Origin: Thermoplasmata archaeon
GTDB lineage: Archaea; Thermoplasmatota; Thermoplasmata; Thermoplasmatales; Thermoplasmataceae
Length of the DNA: 7,848 nt
NCBI GenBank assembly: GCA_021835185.1
Contig: JAKBQO010000064.1
Coordinates: forward strand, 1-7,848
Direction of reading: 5' to 3'
Position numbers and translations under genes: made by a program. Below the pieces are notes generated by a model. It made no database searches. It was not told the DNA's origin and saw only the letters and a program-made list of their open reading frames with translations. Positions 1 to 7,004 of this stretch are shown piece by piece. Numbering within the stretch: the first letter of the stretch is position 1; each line of letters starts with the position of its first letter.

Positions 1-587
1 AGCCGTTTTTCGACAGTTCCTTTTCCACTCAGCACGAAGTACAGTTCTTCCCTTGAAGTATGGCTGTGGAACCTTGCAAAGGTCATGTTCGGGGGAATAT
101 TATATGTCCGTATGTTTGATCTGCCACATCCCAGAACTGGAGACAGGAGTGTGTGGACTGCCTTTTGTTCGATCTCTGTGATCCGGGTAAGCGTAGGATC
201 CTCTCCTGGAGATCTCATTGTGTTGACCAGAGGAGGAATCCAGAGATTATCACCCAATACTTCCGGAATCCTATTTCCATCGTACTGGTCTGTGGCATAC
301 ACCTCGTTTGACCAGAATGAACATGACCTAATCAGAAAATTCTTTCCCTCTGCCGTCAATTGAGGCGTGAGTATGTAAACTGGATCAACTGGATCCTTCC
401 TCAGGAACCCAAGTTTTCTTGAGAGTTCAACCCATAACCAGTGCTTGAAGGATTCACTTTCCTTCCCCCATTCGTGTGGAATGTCCCCCATTACGTCGGG
501 TAGAAACAGTTTCCAGGCTACATCTGCTCTTAAGGCGCCCTTTGGCCTTACATTCTTTGGTGGATCTATCAAAATCATTATTGACAT
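1..587 (-). CDS. Cupin-domain protein, N-terminal part (runs off the left edge)
   Basis: The minus strand is open from ATG 587 to position 1, giving 195 residues with no stop, so the C-terminus lies outside the window. The recognisable part is at residues 165-195: a run ending FARFHSHTSREELYFVLSGKGTV, which is the first cupin motif (G-x-H-x-H-x4-E followed by a Y-V-L-x-G-x-G strand pair). H174, H176 and E180 or E181 are the expected metal ligands, and the second cupin motif would lie beyond the edge. Residues 1-160 are rich in Trp and Pro (for example HWLWVEL at 49-55) and match no family I recognise, so the enzyme class stays open (sugar isomerase, dioxygenase or binding protein are all possible). 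The ATG at 587 is preferred because a TATA-like box lies about 22-30 bases upstream, fitting a leaderless transcript; the ATG at 578 is an alternative. The fold is supported; the function is not known. Confidence 0.72.
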   Translation of the reverse strand, partial: MSIMILIDPPKNVRPKGALRADVAWKLFLPDVMGDIPHEWGKESESFKHWLWVELSRKLGFLRKDPVDPVYILTPQLTAEGKNFLIRSCSFWSNEVYATDQYDGNRIPEVLGDNLWIPPLVNTMRSPGEDPTLTRITEIEQKAVHTLLSPVLGCGRSNIRTYNIPPNMTFARFHSHTSREELYFVLSGKGTVEKR

Positions 588-608
588 ATGATGCAGATAT
601 CTTTTCTC

Positions 609-617
609 TATATTAGA
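609..617 (-). promoter_or_regulatory. Probable TATA box of the cupin gene
   Basis: TCTAATATA on the minus strand ends 22 bases before the ATG at 587. That is the spacing expected for an archaeal TATA box driving a leaderless transcript. No Shine-Dalgarno sequence is seen before this ATG. Confidence 0.35.
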
Positions 618-638
618 TCTGCCATATTTGCTGAAGGC

Positions 639-841
639 TCATTCACATGAAATTGCCATGACCAGCCGTAAAGTGAGGTTTTTCATTATTCGCTCCATTT
701 CAAGTGCTGTATAGGCCATACAGAAATCTCCTGCGCCACCGTCTCTATCTGCCAGATACTTCGCTGCATGCTACAATCCGATCCTGCTGCCATTGCTGCC
801 ATGTTGTTTGTTGATTTTATGGGGTATTTCAGCCTGTACTG
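639..841 (-). pseudogene. Possible decayed gene remnant in the gap upstream of the cupin gene
   Basis: The stretch 588-915 has no intact gene on either strand. On the minus strand two overlapping open pieces look protein-like. One frame (841 to 689) starts QYRLKYPIKSTNNMAAMAAG, an Ala/Met-rich run. Another frame (770 to 642) continues with AAKYLADRDGGAGDFCMAYT and a helix-like LEMERIMKNLTLRLV, ending at TGA 641-639. Joining them needs one frameshift near 765-775, where the second frame also carries a TAG. Neither piece has a credible start or promoter. The second piece is in the same frame as the cupin gene, separated only by the TGA. I do not recognise the family. It could equally be chance open sequence. 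Confidence 0.25.
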
Positions 842-890
842 TTAATCCTATGAATTTGACAATGCTAAAATTCCGGGTGCCTTAACAAAA

Positions 891-900
891 AATAAATATA
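891..900 (+). promoter_or_regulatory. Probable TATA box of the potassium channel gene
   Basis: AATAAATATA, preceded by an A-run (CAAAA) that could be a BRE, lies 16-25 bases ahead of ATG 916. The spacing fits a transcript starting at or just before that ATG and argues against the TTG at 904 as the start. Confidence 0.5.
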
Positions 901-915
901 CAATTGCTATCAAAG

Positions 916-1908
916 ATGGTGAATCCATTTTTCCTCTTTTTCAGGAAATTCAGGAAATATTCAAGAAATCATGTAATGAAAGCTTCGCTTTTAACCATAG
1001 GTGTTATAATATATTCGGTATTCAGCGAATTTTATATTGAAAATAACATAGCATCCAGCGGCATCCACTCATTATTCACAAGCCTCTGGTGGACTATGCA
1101 GACTATTACAACAGTTGGTTATGGAGACACACCGGTATATGGCCTGGCTGGAAGGACAAATGGCATGATCATAATGGTAATAGGAATAGGGTCCCTTGGA
1201 TATCTGATGGCTGGCCTGACAAGCATGCTTATAGATATAAGGTTATCCTCAAAATTGGGTGAGAGAATGGCAGCTGAAAAGAAACATATAGTATTGTGCA
1301 ACTATAATGAAAGCACAAAGAAAGTACTGGAAAGGATAAAATATGATGGTATTGACATAGTTATCCTAAATGAAAATGAGATTAAGGGAGATAATGAATA
1401 TACATTTGTGAAAGGCAGTTTCCTGAGGGAAAACGACCTGATCAGGGCTGGCATAAAAAAGGCATCGTCTGTCATAATTTTTTCAAGGGCCGAGGATAAG
1501 GATCAGATGGGCATGGATGCTGAAAACATTTTATCTGCCATGATTATAAGGAAACTTAATCCAGAAATAAGAATAATCGGTGAGATTCTTAATCCTGACA
1601 GCCGTGAACATGCATCCAGCTTTATGGATGATATAATAATAAAGGGCGATGTATCATCCATGCTAATTTATTCATCCATAATGATCCCGGGAATTCCAGA
1701 GTTTATCAATGATTTGCTTACATCTGATAGCATTTCTGAAGAGGATGTGGATAAAGGGTATATGGACAGGACATACAGTGAATTCATCCATATAATGGAA
1801 AAGGAAAACAAAATAGTTCTTGCCTTCAGAAAAAATGATAAGATATACCTGAGAAAAAATTCTGATGAAAAATTAGATGTGGAGAGTTATATATTTATAA
1901 AAAATTGA
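916..1908 (+). CDS. Two-TM potassium channel with cytoplasmic RCK (TrkA-N) domain
   Basis: This is a tetrameric K+ channel subunit in the cytoplasmic membrane, 330 residues, of the MthK/TvoK type. TM1 is about residues 23-41, the pore helix 52-64, the selectivity filter TVGYGD 66-71 and TM2 82-106. An RCK-N Rossmann domain follows from about 123 (KHIVLCNYNEST) to about 240, then a short RCK-C-like tail to 330. The nucleotide-fold glycine found in relatives (MthK has ICGWSEST) is Asn129 here. The acidic cluster RAEDKDQMGMD (191-201) and E223 lie where MthK has Ca2+ ligands, so ligand gating is plausible but inferred. The start is ATG 916, placed by the TATA box; a TTG at 904 would add four residues. 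A second start at Met118 could make a free RCK domain. The gene stands alone and converges on VAT with no spacer. The family is certain; the gating ligand is not. Confidence 0.93.
   Translation: MVNPFFLFFRKFRKYSRNHVMKASLLTIGVIIYSVFSEFYIENNIASSGIHSLFTSLWWTMQTITTVGYGDTPVYGLAGRTNGMIIMVIGIGSLGYLMAGLTSMLIDIRLSSKLGERMAAEKKHIVLCNYNESTKKVLERIKYDGIDIVILNENEIKGDNEYTFVKGSFLRENDLIRAGIKKASSVIIFSRAEDKDQMGMDAENILSAMIIRKLNPEIRIIGEILNPDSREHASSFMDDIIIKGDVSSMLIYSSIMIPGIPEFINDLLTSDSISEEDVDKGYMDRTYSEFIHIMEKENKIVLAFRKNDKIYLRKNSDEKLDVESYIFIKN
1257..1269 (+). promoter_or_regulatory. Possible internal ribosome binding site and start (Met118) for a free RCK domain
   Basis: GGGTGA ends four bases before an in-frame ATG at 1267-1269 (Met118), immediately before the RCK domain at residue 123. 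MthK is known to use an internal start (Met107) at the equivalent place, making soluble RCK subunits that complete its gating ring. The match to the archaeal anti-Shine-Dalgarno is short, so use of this site is inference. Confidence 0.4.
1900..1905 (-). terminator. Likely T-tract terminator of VAT
   Basis: Read on the minus strand, the VAT stop codon is followed within a few bases by CAATTTTTTATAAATATA, a U-rich archaeal-type termination signal. It lies inside the last codons of the potassium channel gene. Confidence 0.4.
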
Positions 1909-4143
1909 TTACTGGTAGAGACCCAGATCCTCAGTTTTCTTCTTTTCGCTTATGTCTCTTCCCATTGTTGCTGAAAGATCGTTGTAGAATTTTATAACAT
2001 TCTTGTCTATTGAAGGTCGTATAGTCTTCATTGCCCTTATAAATGCCTCCTGATTAACCTCAGTAGCATCAGGATTGTCACGATACGCCATCATTCCTGC
2101 CTCCCGACACAGGTTTTCCAGATCGGCACCAACATAGCCCTCTGTTTTTCTTGCAATATCATGGAGATCGACATCCTTGGCAAGAGGCATTTTCTTTGTA
2201 TGGACTTCCAATATTTTCAGCCTTCCTTCCTCTTCAGGAGGCGGTATGTATATTATCTTGTCAAATCTGCCTGCCCTGAGCAGTGCCGGGTCAATTATAT
2301 CAGGCCTGTTTGTTGCAGCGATAACAACAACGCCATTGAGCACCTCTATGCCGTCCATTGAGGTCAACAGCTGATTAACTATCCTTTCTGTGACACCCGA
2401 GTCCATGGACGTTCCTCTCCTGGGTGCGATTGAGTCTATTTCATCCATGAATATGATTGCAGGTGATACCTGTTTTGCCTTCTTGAATATTTCACGGACG
2501 GCTTTTTCACTCTCGCCGACCCATTTTGAAAGAACCTCCGGACCCTTCACGGATATGAAATTAGCGTTGCTTTCGTTGGCTACAGCCTTGGCAAGCAATG
2601 TTTTCCCTGTTCCCGGAGGGCCGTAAAGCAGGAATCCTTTTGGAGCCCTGATACCTAACCTGCTAAATACATCTGGCTTCAGAAGTGGAAGTTCCACAGC
2701 TTCACGAAGCTCTGATTTTACCGATTCCAGACCCCCTATATCATTCCATTTTATGTTTGGGATCTCTACTGTGACTTCCCTGAGGCTGCTTGGCTCAATG
2801 CTCTTTAGTGCTTCCATGAAATCGTCTTCTGTGACGATCATTTTTTCCAGCACTTCCGTGGGTATAGGCTTATCCAGATCTATTTCAGGAAGGTACCTCC
2901 TTAGGGCATTCATGGCAGCTTCCCTTGTCAGGGCGGCTAAATCAGCCCCCACAAAACCATATGTTATGTCTCCTATTCTGCTGAAGAATTCACTTTGTTT
3001 CTCATCATCCATTCCCAGGGGCATCCCCCTTGTGTGTATTGCAAGTATTTCCATACGCCCTTTTTTGTCTGGGACTCCTATGACGATTTCACGGTCAAAC
3101 CTGCCCGGCCTTCTCAGGGCGGGGTCAACAGCGTCAAGTCTGTTTGTTGCACCTATGACTATTACGTGCCCCCGGTCTTTCAACCCGTCCATAAGTGTCA
3201 GGAGCTGGGCAACAACCCTTCTCTCAACCTCTCCCTGCACATCTTCCCTTTTAGGGGCTATTGAATCTATTTCATCAATAAATATTATAGATGGTTCTGA
3301 TTCGTCAGCTTTCTGGAATATCTCCCGGAGTTTTTGTTCACTCTGGCCGTAATACTTGCTCATAATTTCCGGTCCGTTGATTGCGTAGAAGTTTGCACCA
3401 CTTTCGTTGGCTACAGCCTTTGCTATAAGTGTTTTTCCAGTTCCTGGGGGACCATTAAGCAGCACACCCTTTGGAGGTGTTATGCCGAGCCTTTCAAAAA
3501 GTTCCGGATGTTTTAAGGGAAGCTCTATTATTTCTCTTATTCTTCCCAGCTGATCGGAAAGGCCACCAATATCTTCATAGCTTACCTTTGTTACTTCTTC
3601 CAGCACTTCAGAAGCGGGGTCTTCCCTTATTTCCACATGAGTTTCCTCCCCTACCTCAACAGGAATCTTACTGGGAATAGTTTTAATTACCTTGAAAAGT
3701 AAGCCTGTATGCCCGGCAAGTGTGAGTCCTGGAACACTTATGCTGTCCTGCTCTATCAAAGGCCTTCTTATCAGAGCTTTCTGGACAAAATCATCTATGC
3801 CTTCCCCAAACCTTAATTTCTGGTCTTTTCTTATTATTGGGGCAAGAACAACTTTCTTTGCTTCTTCCACGTCTACCTTTTTTACCTTTACCTTATCCCC
3901 TATTGAAGCACCACAATTATTTCTCATCACACTGTCTATACGGACAATACCCTTGTTCTCATCCTCAGGCCGGGATCTGAACACACGTCCAACAGTAGAT
4001 CTAACCTTGTCAATGGCAACAACATCACCTATTTCAACATCAAGATCTAACCTGGAAATTTCATCAAGTCTGACCCTGGCCATGCCGGGATCGGTTGCAT
4101 TTGCCTCAGCTACCCTGAGTGTTATACCATCATTGGTTTTCAT
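1909..4143 (-). CDS. vat: VAT, Cdc48/VCP-like AAA+ unfoldase
   Basis: This is a hexameric, two-ring ATP-driven protein unfoldase of the cytoplasm, the archaeal counterpart of p97/Cdc48. It has 744 residues (Thermoplasma VAT is about 745). The N-domain covers 1-185: a double-psi barrel ([20 protein letters not shown]) followed by the beta-clam. The D1 ring has Walker A GPPGTGKT 231-238, pore loop KYYG 263-266, Walker B IIFIDE 286-291, sensor Asn334, and arginines R345 and R348 in the arginine-finger segment. The D2 ring has Walker A GPPGTGKT 508-515, pore loop KWVG 540-543, Walker B DE 567-568 and a second [10 protein letters not shown] segment. The C-terminus GLYQ is an HbYX-type tail, which in this family docks onto the 20S proteasome. 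Residue 230 before Walker A1 is Asn, where relatives mostly have Tyr. The ATG at 4143 matches the family N-terminus ([15 protein letters not shown]); upstream ATG 4227 would add 28 unrelated residues. Confidence 0.97.
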   Translation of the reverse strand: MKTNDGITLRVAEANATDPGMARVRLDEISRLDLDVEIGDVVAIDKVRSTVGRVFRSRPEDENKGIVRIDSVMRNNCGASIGDKVKVKKVDVEEAKKVVLAPIIRKDQKLRFGEGIDDFVQKALIRRPLIEQDSISVPGLTLAGHTGLLFKVIKTIPSKIPVEVGEETHVEIREDPASEVLEEVTKVSYEDIGGLSDQLGRIREIIELPLKHPELFERLGITPPKGVLLNGPPGTGKTLIAKAVANESGANFYAINGPEIMSKYYGQSEQKLREIFQKADESEPSIIFIDEIDSIAPKREDVQGEVERRVVAQLLTLMDGLKDRGHVIVIGATNRLDAVDPALRRPGRFDREIVIGVPDKKGRMEILAIHTRGMPLGMDDEKQSEFFSRIGDITYGFVGADLAALTREAAMNALRRYLPEIDLDKPIPTEVLEKMIVTEDDFMEALKSIEPSSLREVTVEIPNIKWNDIGGLESVKSELREAVELPLLKPDVFSRLGIRAPKGFLLYGPPGTGKTLLAKAVANESNANFISVKGPEVLSKWVGESEKAVREIFKKAKQVSPAIIFMDEIDSIAPRRGTSMDSGVTERIVNQLLTSMDGIEVLNGVVVIAATNRPDIIDPALLRAGRFDKIIYIPPPEEEGRLKILEVHTKKMPLAKDVDLHDIARKTEGYVGADLENLCREAGMMAYRDNPDATEVNQEAFIRAMKTIRPSIDKNVIKFYNDLSATMGRDISEKKKTEDLGLYQ
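1935..1946 (+). terminator. Possible T-rich terminator of the potassium channel gene
   Basis: TTTTCTTCTTTT begins 26 bases after the channel stop codon, inside the 3' end of the opposing VAT gene. It is the first pyrimidine-rich run that could stop transcription from the left. No hairpin is needed for archaeal intrinsic termination. Confidence 0.25.
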
Positions 4144-4164
4144 ATACCCATATTTACTAAATAG

Positions 4165-4174
4165 TATTTTAAAA
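4165..4174 (-). promoter_or_regulatory. TATA box of vat
   Basis: TTTTAAAATA on the minus strand lies 22-31 bases ahead of ATG 4143. This is the spacing for leaderless transcription and supports the shorter start. The ATG has no Shine-Dalgarno site. The intergenic region to thrB is shared by two divergent promoters. Confidence 0.55.
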
Positions 4175-4302
4175 TATTGATATATCTTTATTTCACTGTG
4201 ACCACATAATAACCATGAGTATTTCAAAAACTAATTGAGATTAATATTGTTCCCATGATATACATTTGTTTTTCCTGCCAATATTACCAAGAATCATATT
4301 AC

Positions 4303-4323
4303 ATTAAATAAGTAATTTATTTT
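4303..4323 (+). promoter_or_regulatory. Promoter of the thrB operon (two overlapping TATA candidates)
   Basis: ATTAAATA (4303-4310) and AATTTATTTT (4314-4323) are the two TATA-like boxes. They would place the transcript start near 4331 and 4342 respectively, both downstream of the first ATG at 4324. This favours ATG 4342 as the translated start. The rest of the gap (4175-4302) is AT-rich with no gene and no clear motif. Confidence 0.4.
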
Positions 4324-4341
4324 ATGAGTGAATATTATAAA

Positions 4342-5250
4342 ATGGAAGTTACAAAACGGAGTTATTCCTCTTCAGCCAATCTGGGACCTGGGTATGATAT
4401 ACTGTCAATGGGCCACAGGGCATTTTTTGATTCGGTGACTGTAAAACAGAATGGGGACGGCAAGGTTAAGATTATTTCAGATTCTACACCTGAATATCCA
4501 GAAAAAAACACTGCCGGACTCAGTGTTATGAAAATACTGGAAGACAGGGAAATAAAATGCGGCATTGAAATGGAAATAAAAAAAGGTGTCCCCATTGGGC
4601 TTGGATTAGGAAGCAGTGGTGCATCATCATCAGCCGCAGTCAAAGCGGTAAACGACCTTCTGAAACTTGATATGGGCAAAGATGAAATGGTATATTATTC
4701 CATGTACGGAGAAATTGCAGCCTGCGGTTCTGCACATCCAGATAATGTTTCTTCGGGGATTTATGGTGGGCTCACACTTATAAGTTCCAATTCGCCTGTA
4801 AAGGTCAGGAAAATTAGTGTTAATTATGATTTTAAGCTTCTGCTGATAATTCCAGAGGCTAACATAAAGAGCAAAACCCAGTATGCAAGGTCAATTGTGC
4901 CAAAATCCATAACAATGGATGAACATATAGTGAATTCCTCAAGAATATCAACAATGCTTTATGGTTTTATGAAAGGGGATAGAGATGCAATACGTGAGGG
5001 CATGAAAGATGATATTGTGGAACGGTCAAGAGAGGCCATGTTCCCATTTTACAACAGTATAAGGGAGAAAGCCATGAATAGAAACGCTGTTTCCGCATGC
5101 ATAAGCGGGGCTGGGCCCACAATCCTGATATTTACCGATGAAAAAACGAGGAAAGATGAAATGTTAAATGATATAAAAAACACCATGAATTCATATAATA
5201 CCGGATACGCTATTCGTGAAACAGAAATTCTGGAGGGTTACGATGAATAA
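4342..5250 (+). CDS. thrB: Homoserine kinase (GHMP kinase family)
   Basis: The enzyme phosphorylates L-homoserine with ATP to O-phosphohomoserine, the branch-point metabolite for threonine and, in some lineages, methionine. Motif 1 is SSANLGPGYD (10-19). The phosphate-binding motif PIGLGLGSSGASSSAA is at 84-99, the homoserine-kinase signature AHPDNVSSGIYGG at about 131-143, and motif 3 CISGAGPT at 253-260. The length is 302 residues, normal for the family. I chose ATG 4342 because family members start two or three residues before the first strand (here MEVTKRS) and because both TATA candidates place the transcript start after the other ATG, at 4324, which would add six residues. The next gene overlaps its stop codon, so the two are co-transcribed and probably translationally coupled. 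No threonine synthase or homoserine dehydrogenase is in view. Other GHMP kinases are unlikely given the HPDN signature. Confidence 0.9.
   Translation: MEVTKRSYSSSANLGPGYDILSMGHRAFFDSVTVKQNGDGKVKIISDSTPEYPEKNTAGLSVMKILEDREIKCGIEMEIKKGVPIGLGLGSSGASSSAAVKAVNDLLKLDMGKDEMVYYSMYGEIAACGSAHPDNVSSGIYGGLTLISSNSPVKVRKISVNYDFKLLLIIPEANIKSKTQYARSIVPKSITMDEHIVNSSRISTMLYGFMKGDRDAIREGMKDDIVERSREAMFPFYNSIREKAMNRNAVSACISGAGPTILIFTDEKTRKDEMLNDIKNTMNSYNTGYAIRETEILEGYDE
5232..5236 (+). promoter_or_regulatory. Strong Shine-Dalgarno site inside the end of thrB
   Basis: GGAGG lies six bases ahead of ATG 5243. It decides the start of the PLP enzyme in favour of this ATG over the GTG at 5216. It fits the pattern of leadered internal operon genes beside leaderless first genes. 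Confidence 0.7.
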
Positions 5251-6331
5251 TAATAAAATATATGCAAGCCCGCTTACATTTCCCATATACCAGACAAGTT
5301 CCTATGCTGCCCCTGAGGGGGAAAAATACAGATACAGCAGGGAATACAATCCAACAGTGGAAAATCTCGGCCTTGAGATAAGAGATCTGGAGGAAGCGGA
5401 GGATTACAATGTGTTTTCATCAGGCATGGGTGCCATCACAACTACATTGCTGGCTCTTTCAAAGCCCGGTGACAGGATATTGACACACCTTGACACATTT
5501 GCAAGGTCCTATCATTTTATCAGGGATTTTCTGGGTAAATGGGGAATCCAGGCCGATATATCCAATCCAGGCACAGAGAATATTATAAGAGGTATAAGAA
5601 AGGATACCAGAATTGTTTTTGTTGAGAGCATGACAAACCCAATATTAAGGGTAAATGATATAAGGGCAATATCAGAGAAATGCAGGGAAGTTGGTGCCAT
5701 ACTAATTGTCGATTCCACTGTTCCGACTCCCTATAATTTAAAATCTGTAAAACTGGGAGCTGACATAGTTGTGCACAGTGGCTCCAAGTTTATTTCCGGC
5801 CATAATAACGTTATTTCAGGACTTATAGCAGGTAGAAAAGACCTTATAGAGAAAATTGACGCCATGAGGAGGACCATGGGAACATCTCTAGATCCTAATT
5901 CCGCATTTCTGACAGAAAATGGAATGAAAACACTGGGAATCAGAATGGAAAAAATAAATTCAAATGCCATGAAAATAGCCAGGATTCTTGAGGACAATCC
6001 AAGAATATCGAAGATAATTTACCCAGGGCTCCCTGACCATCCCGACCATGAAGTGGCAAGGGAATGCATGAAAGGCTATTCTGGCATAGTCTGCTTTAAG
6101 GTAAAAACTGATCCTGAAAAATTCACAGCTAAACTGAAAAAAATAGTTCCTGCAAATACTATGGGAGGGACTGAAACGATAATATCTATACCTGTCACAA
6201 TGTCCCACAGATCCCTGAATGCTGATGAGTTGGGTACACTTGGCGTGGACTCCAGTTATATGAGGCTTTCAGTTGGAATAGAAGACCCTGAAGAGATAAT
6301 AAGAGATATTACCAATGCCCTTAATCAGTAA
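5243..6331 (+). CDS. Cys/Met-metabolism PLP enzyme (cystathionine gamma-synthase/lyase-like)
   Basis: This is a fold-type I PLP enzyme of the trans-sulfuration family, 362 residues, slightly shorter than the usual 380-400. YRYSREYNPT (29-38) is the signature near the active site, SSGMGAI (59-65) binds the cofactor phosphate, and D157 in VDSTVPTP pairs with the pyridine nitrogen. K182 in HSGSKFISGHNN is the Schiff-base lysine. R341 in RLSVGIEDPEEI is the carboxylate-binding arginine. Family members usually read VDNT and T-K-Y at two of these sites; here they are VDST and S-K-F. The gene overlaps thrB by 8 bases, so homoserine kinase makes a likely substrate: O-phosphohomoserine plus cysteine would give cystathionine, as in plants. 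Gamma-lyase, cystathionine beta-lyase or sulfhydrylase activity cannot be excluded from sequence. Its 3' end overlaps the opposing kinase gene by 11 bases. Confidence 0.88.
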   Translation: MNNNKIYASPLTFPIYQTSSYAAPEGEKYRYSREYNPTVENLGLEIRDLEEAEDYNVFSSGMGAITTTLLALSKPGDRILTHLDTFARSYHFIRDFLGKWGIQADISNPGTENIIRGIRKDTRIVFVESMTNPILRVNDIRAISEKCREVGAILIVDSTVPTPYNLKSVKLGADIVVHSGSKFISGHNNVISGLIAGRKDLIEKIDAMRRTMGTSLDPNSAFLTENGMKTLGIRMEKINSNAMKIARILEDNPRISKIIYPGLPDHPDHEVARECMKGYSGIVCFKVKTDPEKFTAKLKKIVPANTMGGTETIISIPVTMSHRSLNADELGTLGVDSSYMRLSVGIEDPEEIIRDITNALNQ

Positions 6332-6917
6332 TCTTCAATTTTATGTAATCCATAATCCTGTATTTTGTTGACTCAAAATCACTGTTGTCTATAATAAACA
6401 CATCTTTTCCAGAATTATCCATTGAATACTTTTCTATAATGCTGTATACGGGCAACTGATCGACAAGCCTCTCTCCTGGAGAGTTAAAATGTGTATATTT
6501 TGTCCTTTCTTTCAGTCTTTTACTGTGCAGGGGCATATCAGATATGTGTATGTAAACCATGATTATTTTATCTCTGATGTCGCTGTCGATCATTTCTGGA
6601 ATAAAGTAAAGGGTTTCCAGTATCAGTGGTTCCCCATTGCTGATAGCCCTCCTCAAAACTGCGTTTATCCCGGGATATATAAATTTTGACTGATCCAGAT
6701 AGCCCTGTATTATATTGCTCTCATTTTTTTCTCCATATACCCTATAGGCATTATATACACTTTCCTTCATTGCAGGATTATCTGTATATGGCCTCAAAAA
6801 TTCCCGCAGATAGTCCCCGGAGAGTACTATATTTATATTGAATTCTCTGCCAATAAAACCTGACAGGCTTGTTTTTCCCACTCCAGGAATTCCACCAATC
6901 AATATAACTGGAATCAT
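6321..6917 (-). CDS. P-loop kinase, 2-phosphoglycerate kinase-like
   Basis: This is a 198-residue ATP-dependent small-molecule kinase, cytoplasmic, with no membrane segment. Walker A is GGIPGVGKTS (8-17). The substrate region SGDYLREFLRP (33-43) matches the D-x-x-R-E segment of archaeal 2-phosphoglycerate kinases. The central block IIQGYLDQSKFIYPGINAVL (69-88) and LILETLYFIPE (98-108) correspond to that family's GF-DQ...PGI and E-G-V-H-L-V-P segments, with T-L-Y in place of G-V-H. Lid basic residues lie in HSKRLKERTKYTH (131-143). It lacks the N-terminal ATP-cone that some 2-PG kinases carry. The substrate is uncertain: 2-phosphoglycerate, or mevalonate 3-phosphate, since Thermoplasmatales have a dedicated mevalonate-3-phosphate 5-kinase. 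The start ATG 6917 has an upstream TATA-like run. It converges on the PLP enzyme and is divergent from the dismutase gene. Confidence 0.85.
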   Translation of the reverse strand: MIPVILIGGIPGVGKTSLSGFIGREFNINIVLSGDYLREFLRPYTDNPAMKESVYNAYRVYGEKNESNIIQGYLDQSKFIYPGINAVLRRAISNGEPLILETLYFIPEMIDSDIRDKIIMVYIHISDMPLHSKRLKERTKYTHFNSPGERLVDQLPVYSIIEKYSMDNSGKDVFIIDNSDFESTKYRIMDYIKLKITD

Positions 6918-6930
6918 GCACGCCTTATTA

Positions 6931-6941
6931 TAAATATATTA
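6931..6941 (-). promoter_or_regulatory. Probable TATA box of the P-loop kinase gene
   Basis: TAATATATTTA on the minus strand lies 14-24 bases before ATG 6917, compatible with a leaderless transcript. The bases between it and the ATG have no Shine-Dalgarno match. Confidence 0.4.
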
Positions 6942-6962
6942 TTAATTCTTTTTAACGTATAA

Positions 6963-6983
6963 GTGTAAAAAGATTCTTTACGC
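6963..6983 (+). promoter_or_regulatory. Imperfect palindrome in the kinase/dismutase divergent region
   Basis: GTGTAAA, seven bases, then TTTACGC: arms pair at six of seven positions with a T-G pair as the exception. It sits between the divergent start codons, so it could be an operator for either gene. The binding protein cannot be named. Confidence 0.3.
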
Positions 6984-7004
6984 ATTCACGGGATAATAAT
7001 TTTC

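Noticed and set aside
85..363. 92-residue plus-strand open frame near the left end
   Set aside because: It is the antisense shadow of the cupin gene, whose minus-strand frame is open throughout and carries a real cupin motif.
904..915. TTG 904 as start of the potassium channel
   Set aside because: It is only four bases from the TATA box, which is too close for transcription to include it; ATG 916 fits.
2753..3352. 199-residue plus-strand frame opposite VAT, and similar frames at 2161-2626, 2995-3264, 3334-3680 and 3692-4180
   Set aside because: All lie within VAT, are Ser/Leu-rich as expected for antisense of its codons, and have no promoter, ribosome site or domain.
4144..4227. Upstream ATG at 4227 as the VAT start
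   Set aside because: It would add 28 residues unlike any VAT N-terminus and would put the TATA box at 4165-4174 inside the coding region.
4175..4302. A small gene or RNA in the vat/thrB divergent gap
   Set aside because: It is AT-rich with no ribosome site, no domain-like frame and no stable hairpin visible by eye.
4324..4341. ATG 4324 as start of thrB
   Set aside because: It is possible but less likely, because both TATA candidates put the transcript start downstream of it and the family N-terminus begins at MEVTKRS.
4362..4679. Minus-strand frames inside thrB and the PLP gene (4362-4679, 5512-5718, 5731-5997, 5960-6208) and plus-strand 6489-6689
   Set aside because: They are shadows of well-supported genes on the other strand, with no start signals.
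5216..5242. GTG 5216 as start of the PLP enzyme
   Set aside because: The GGAGG site six bases before ATG 5243 marks the later start, and the extra residues have no counterpart in the family.
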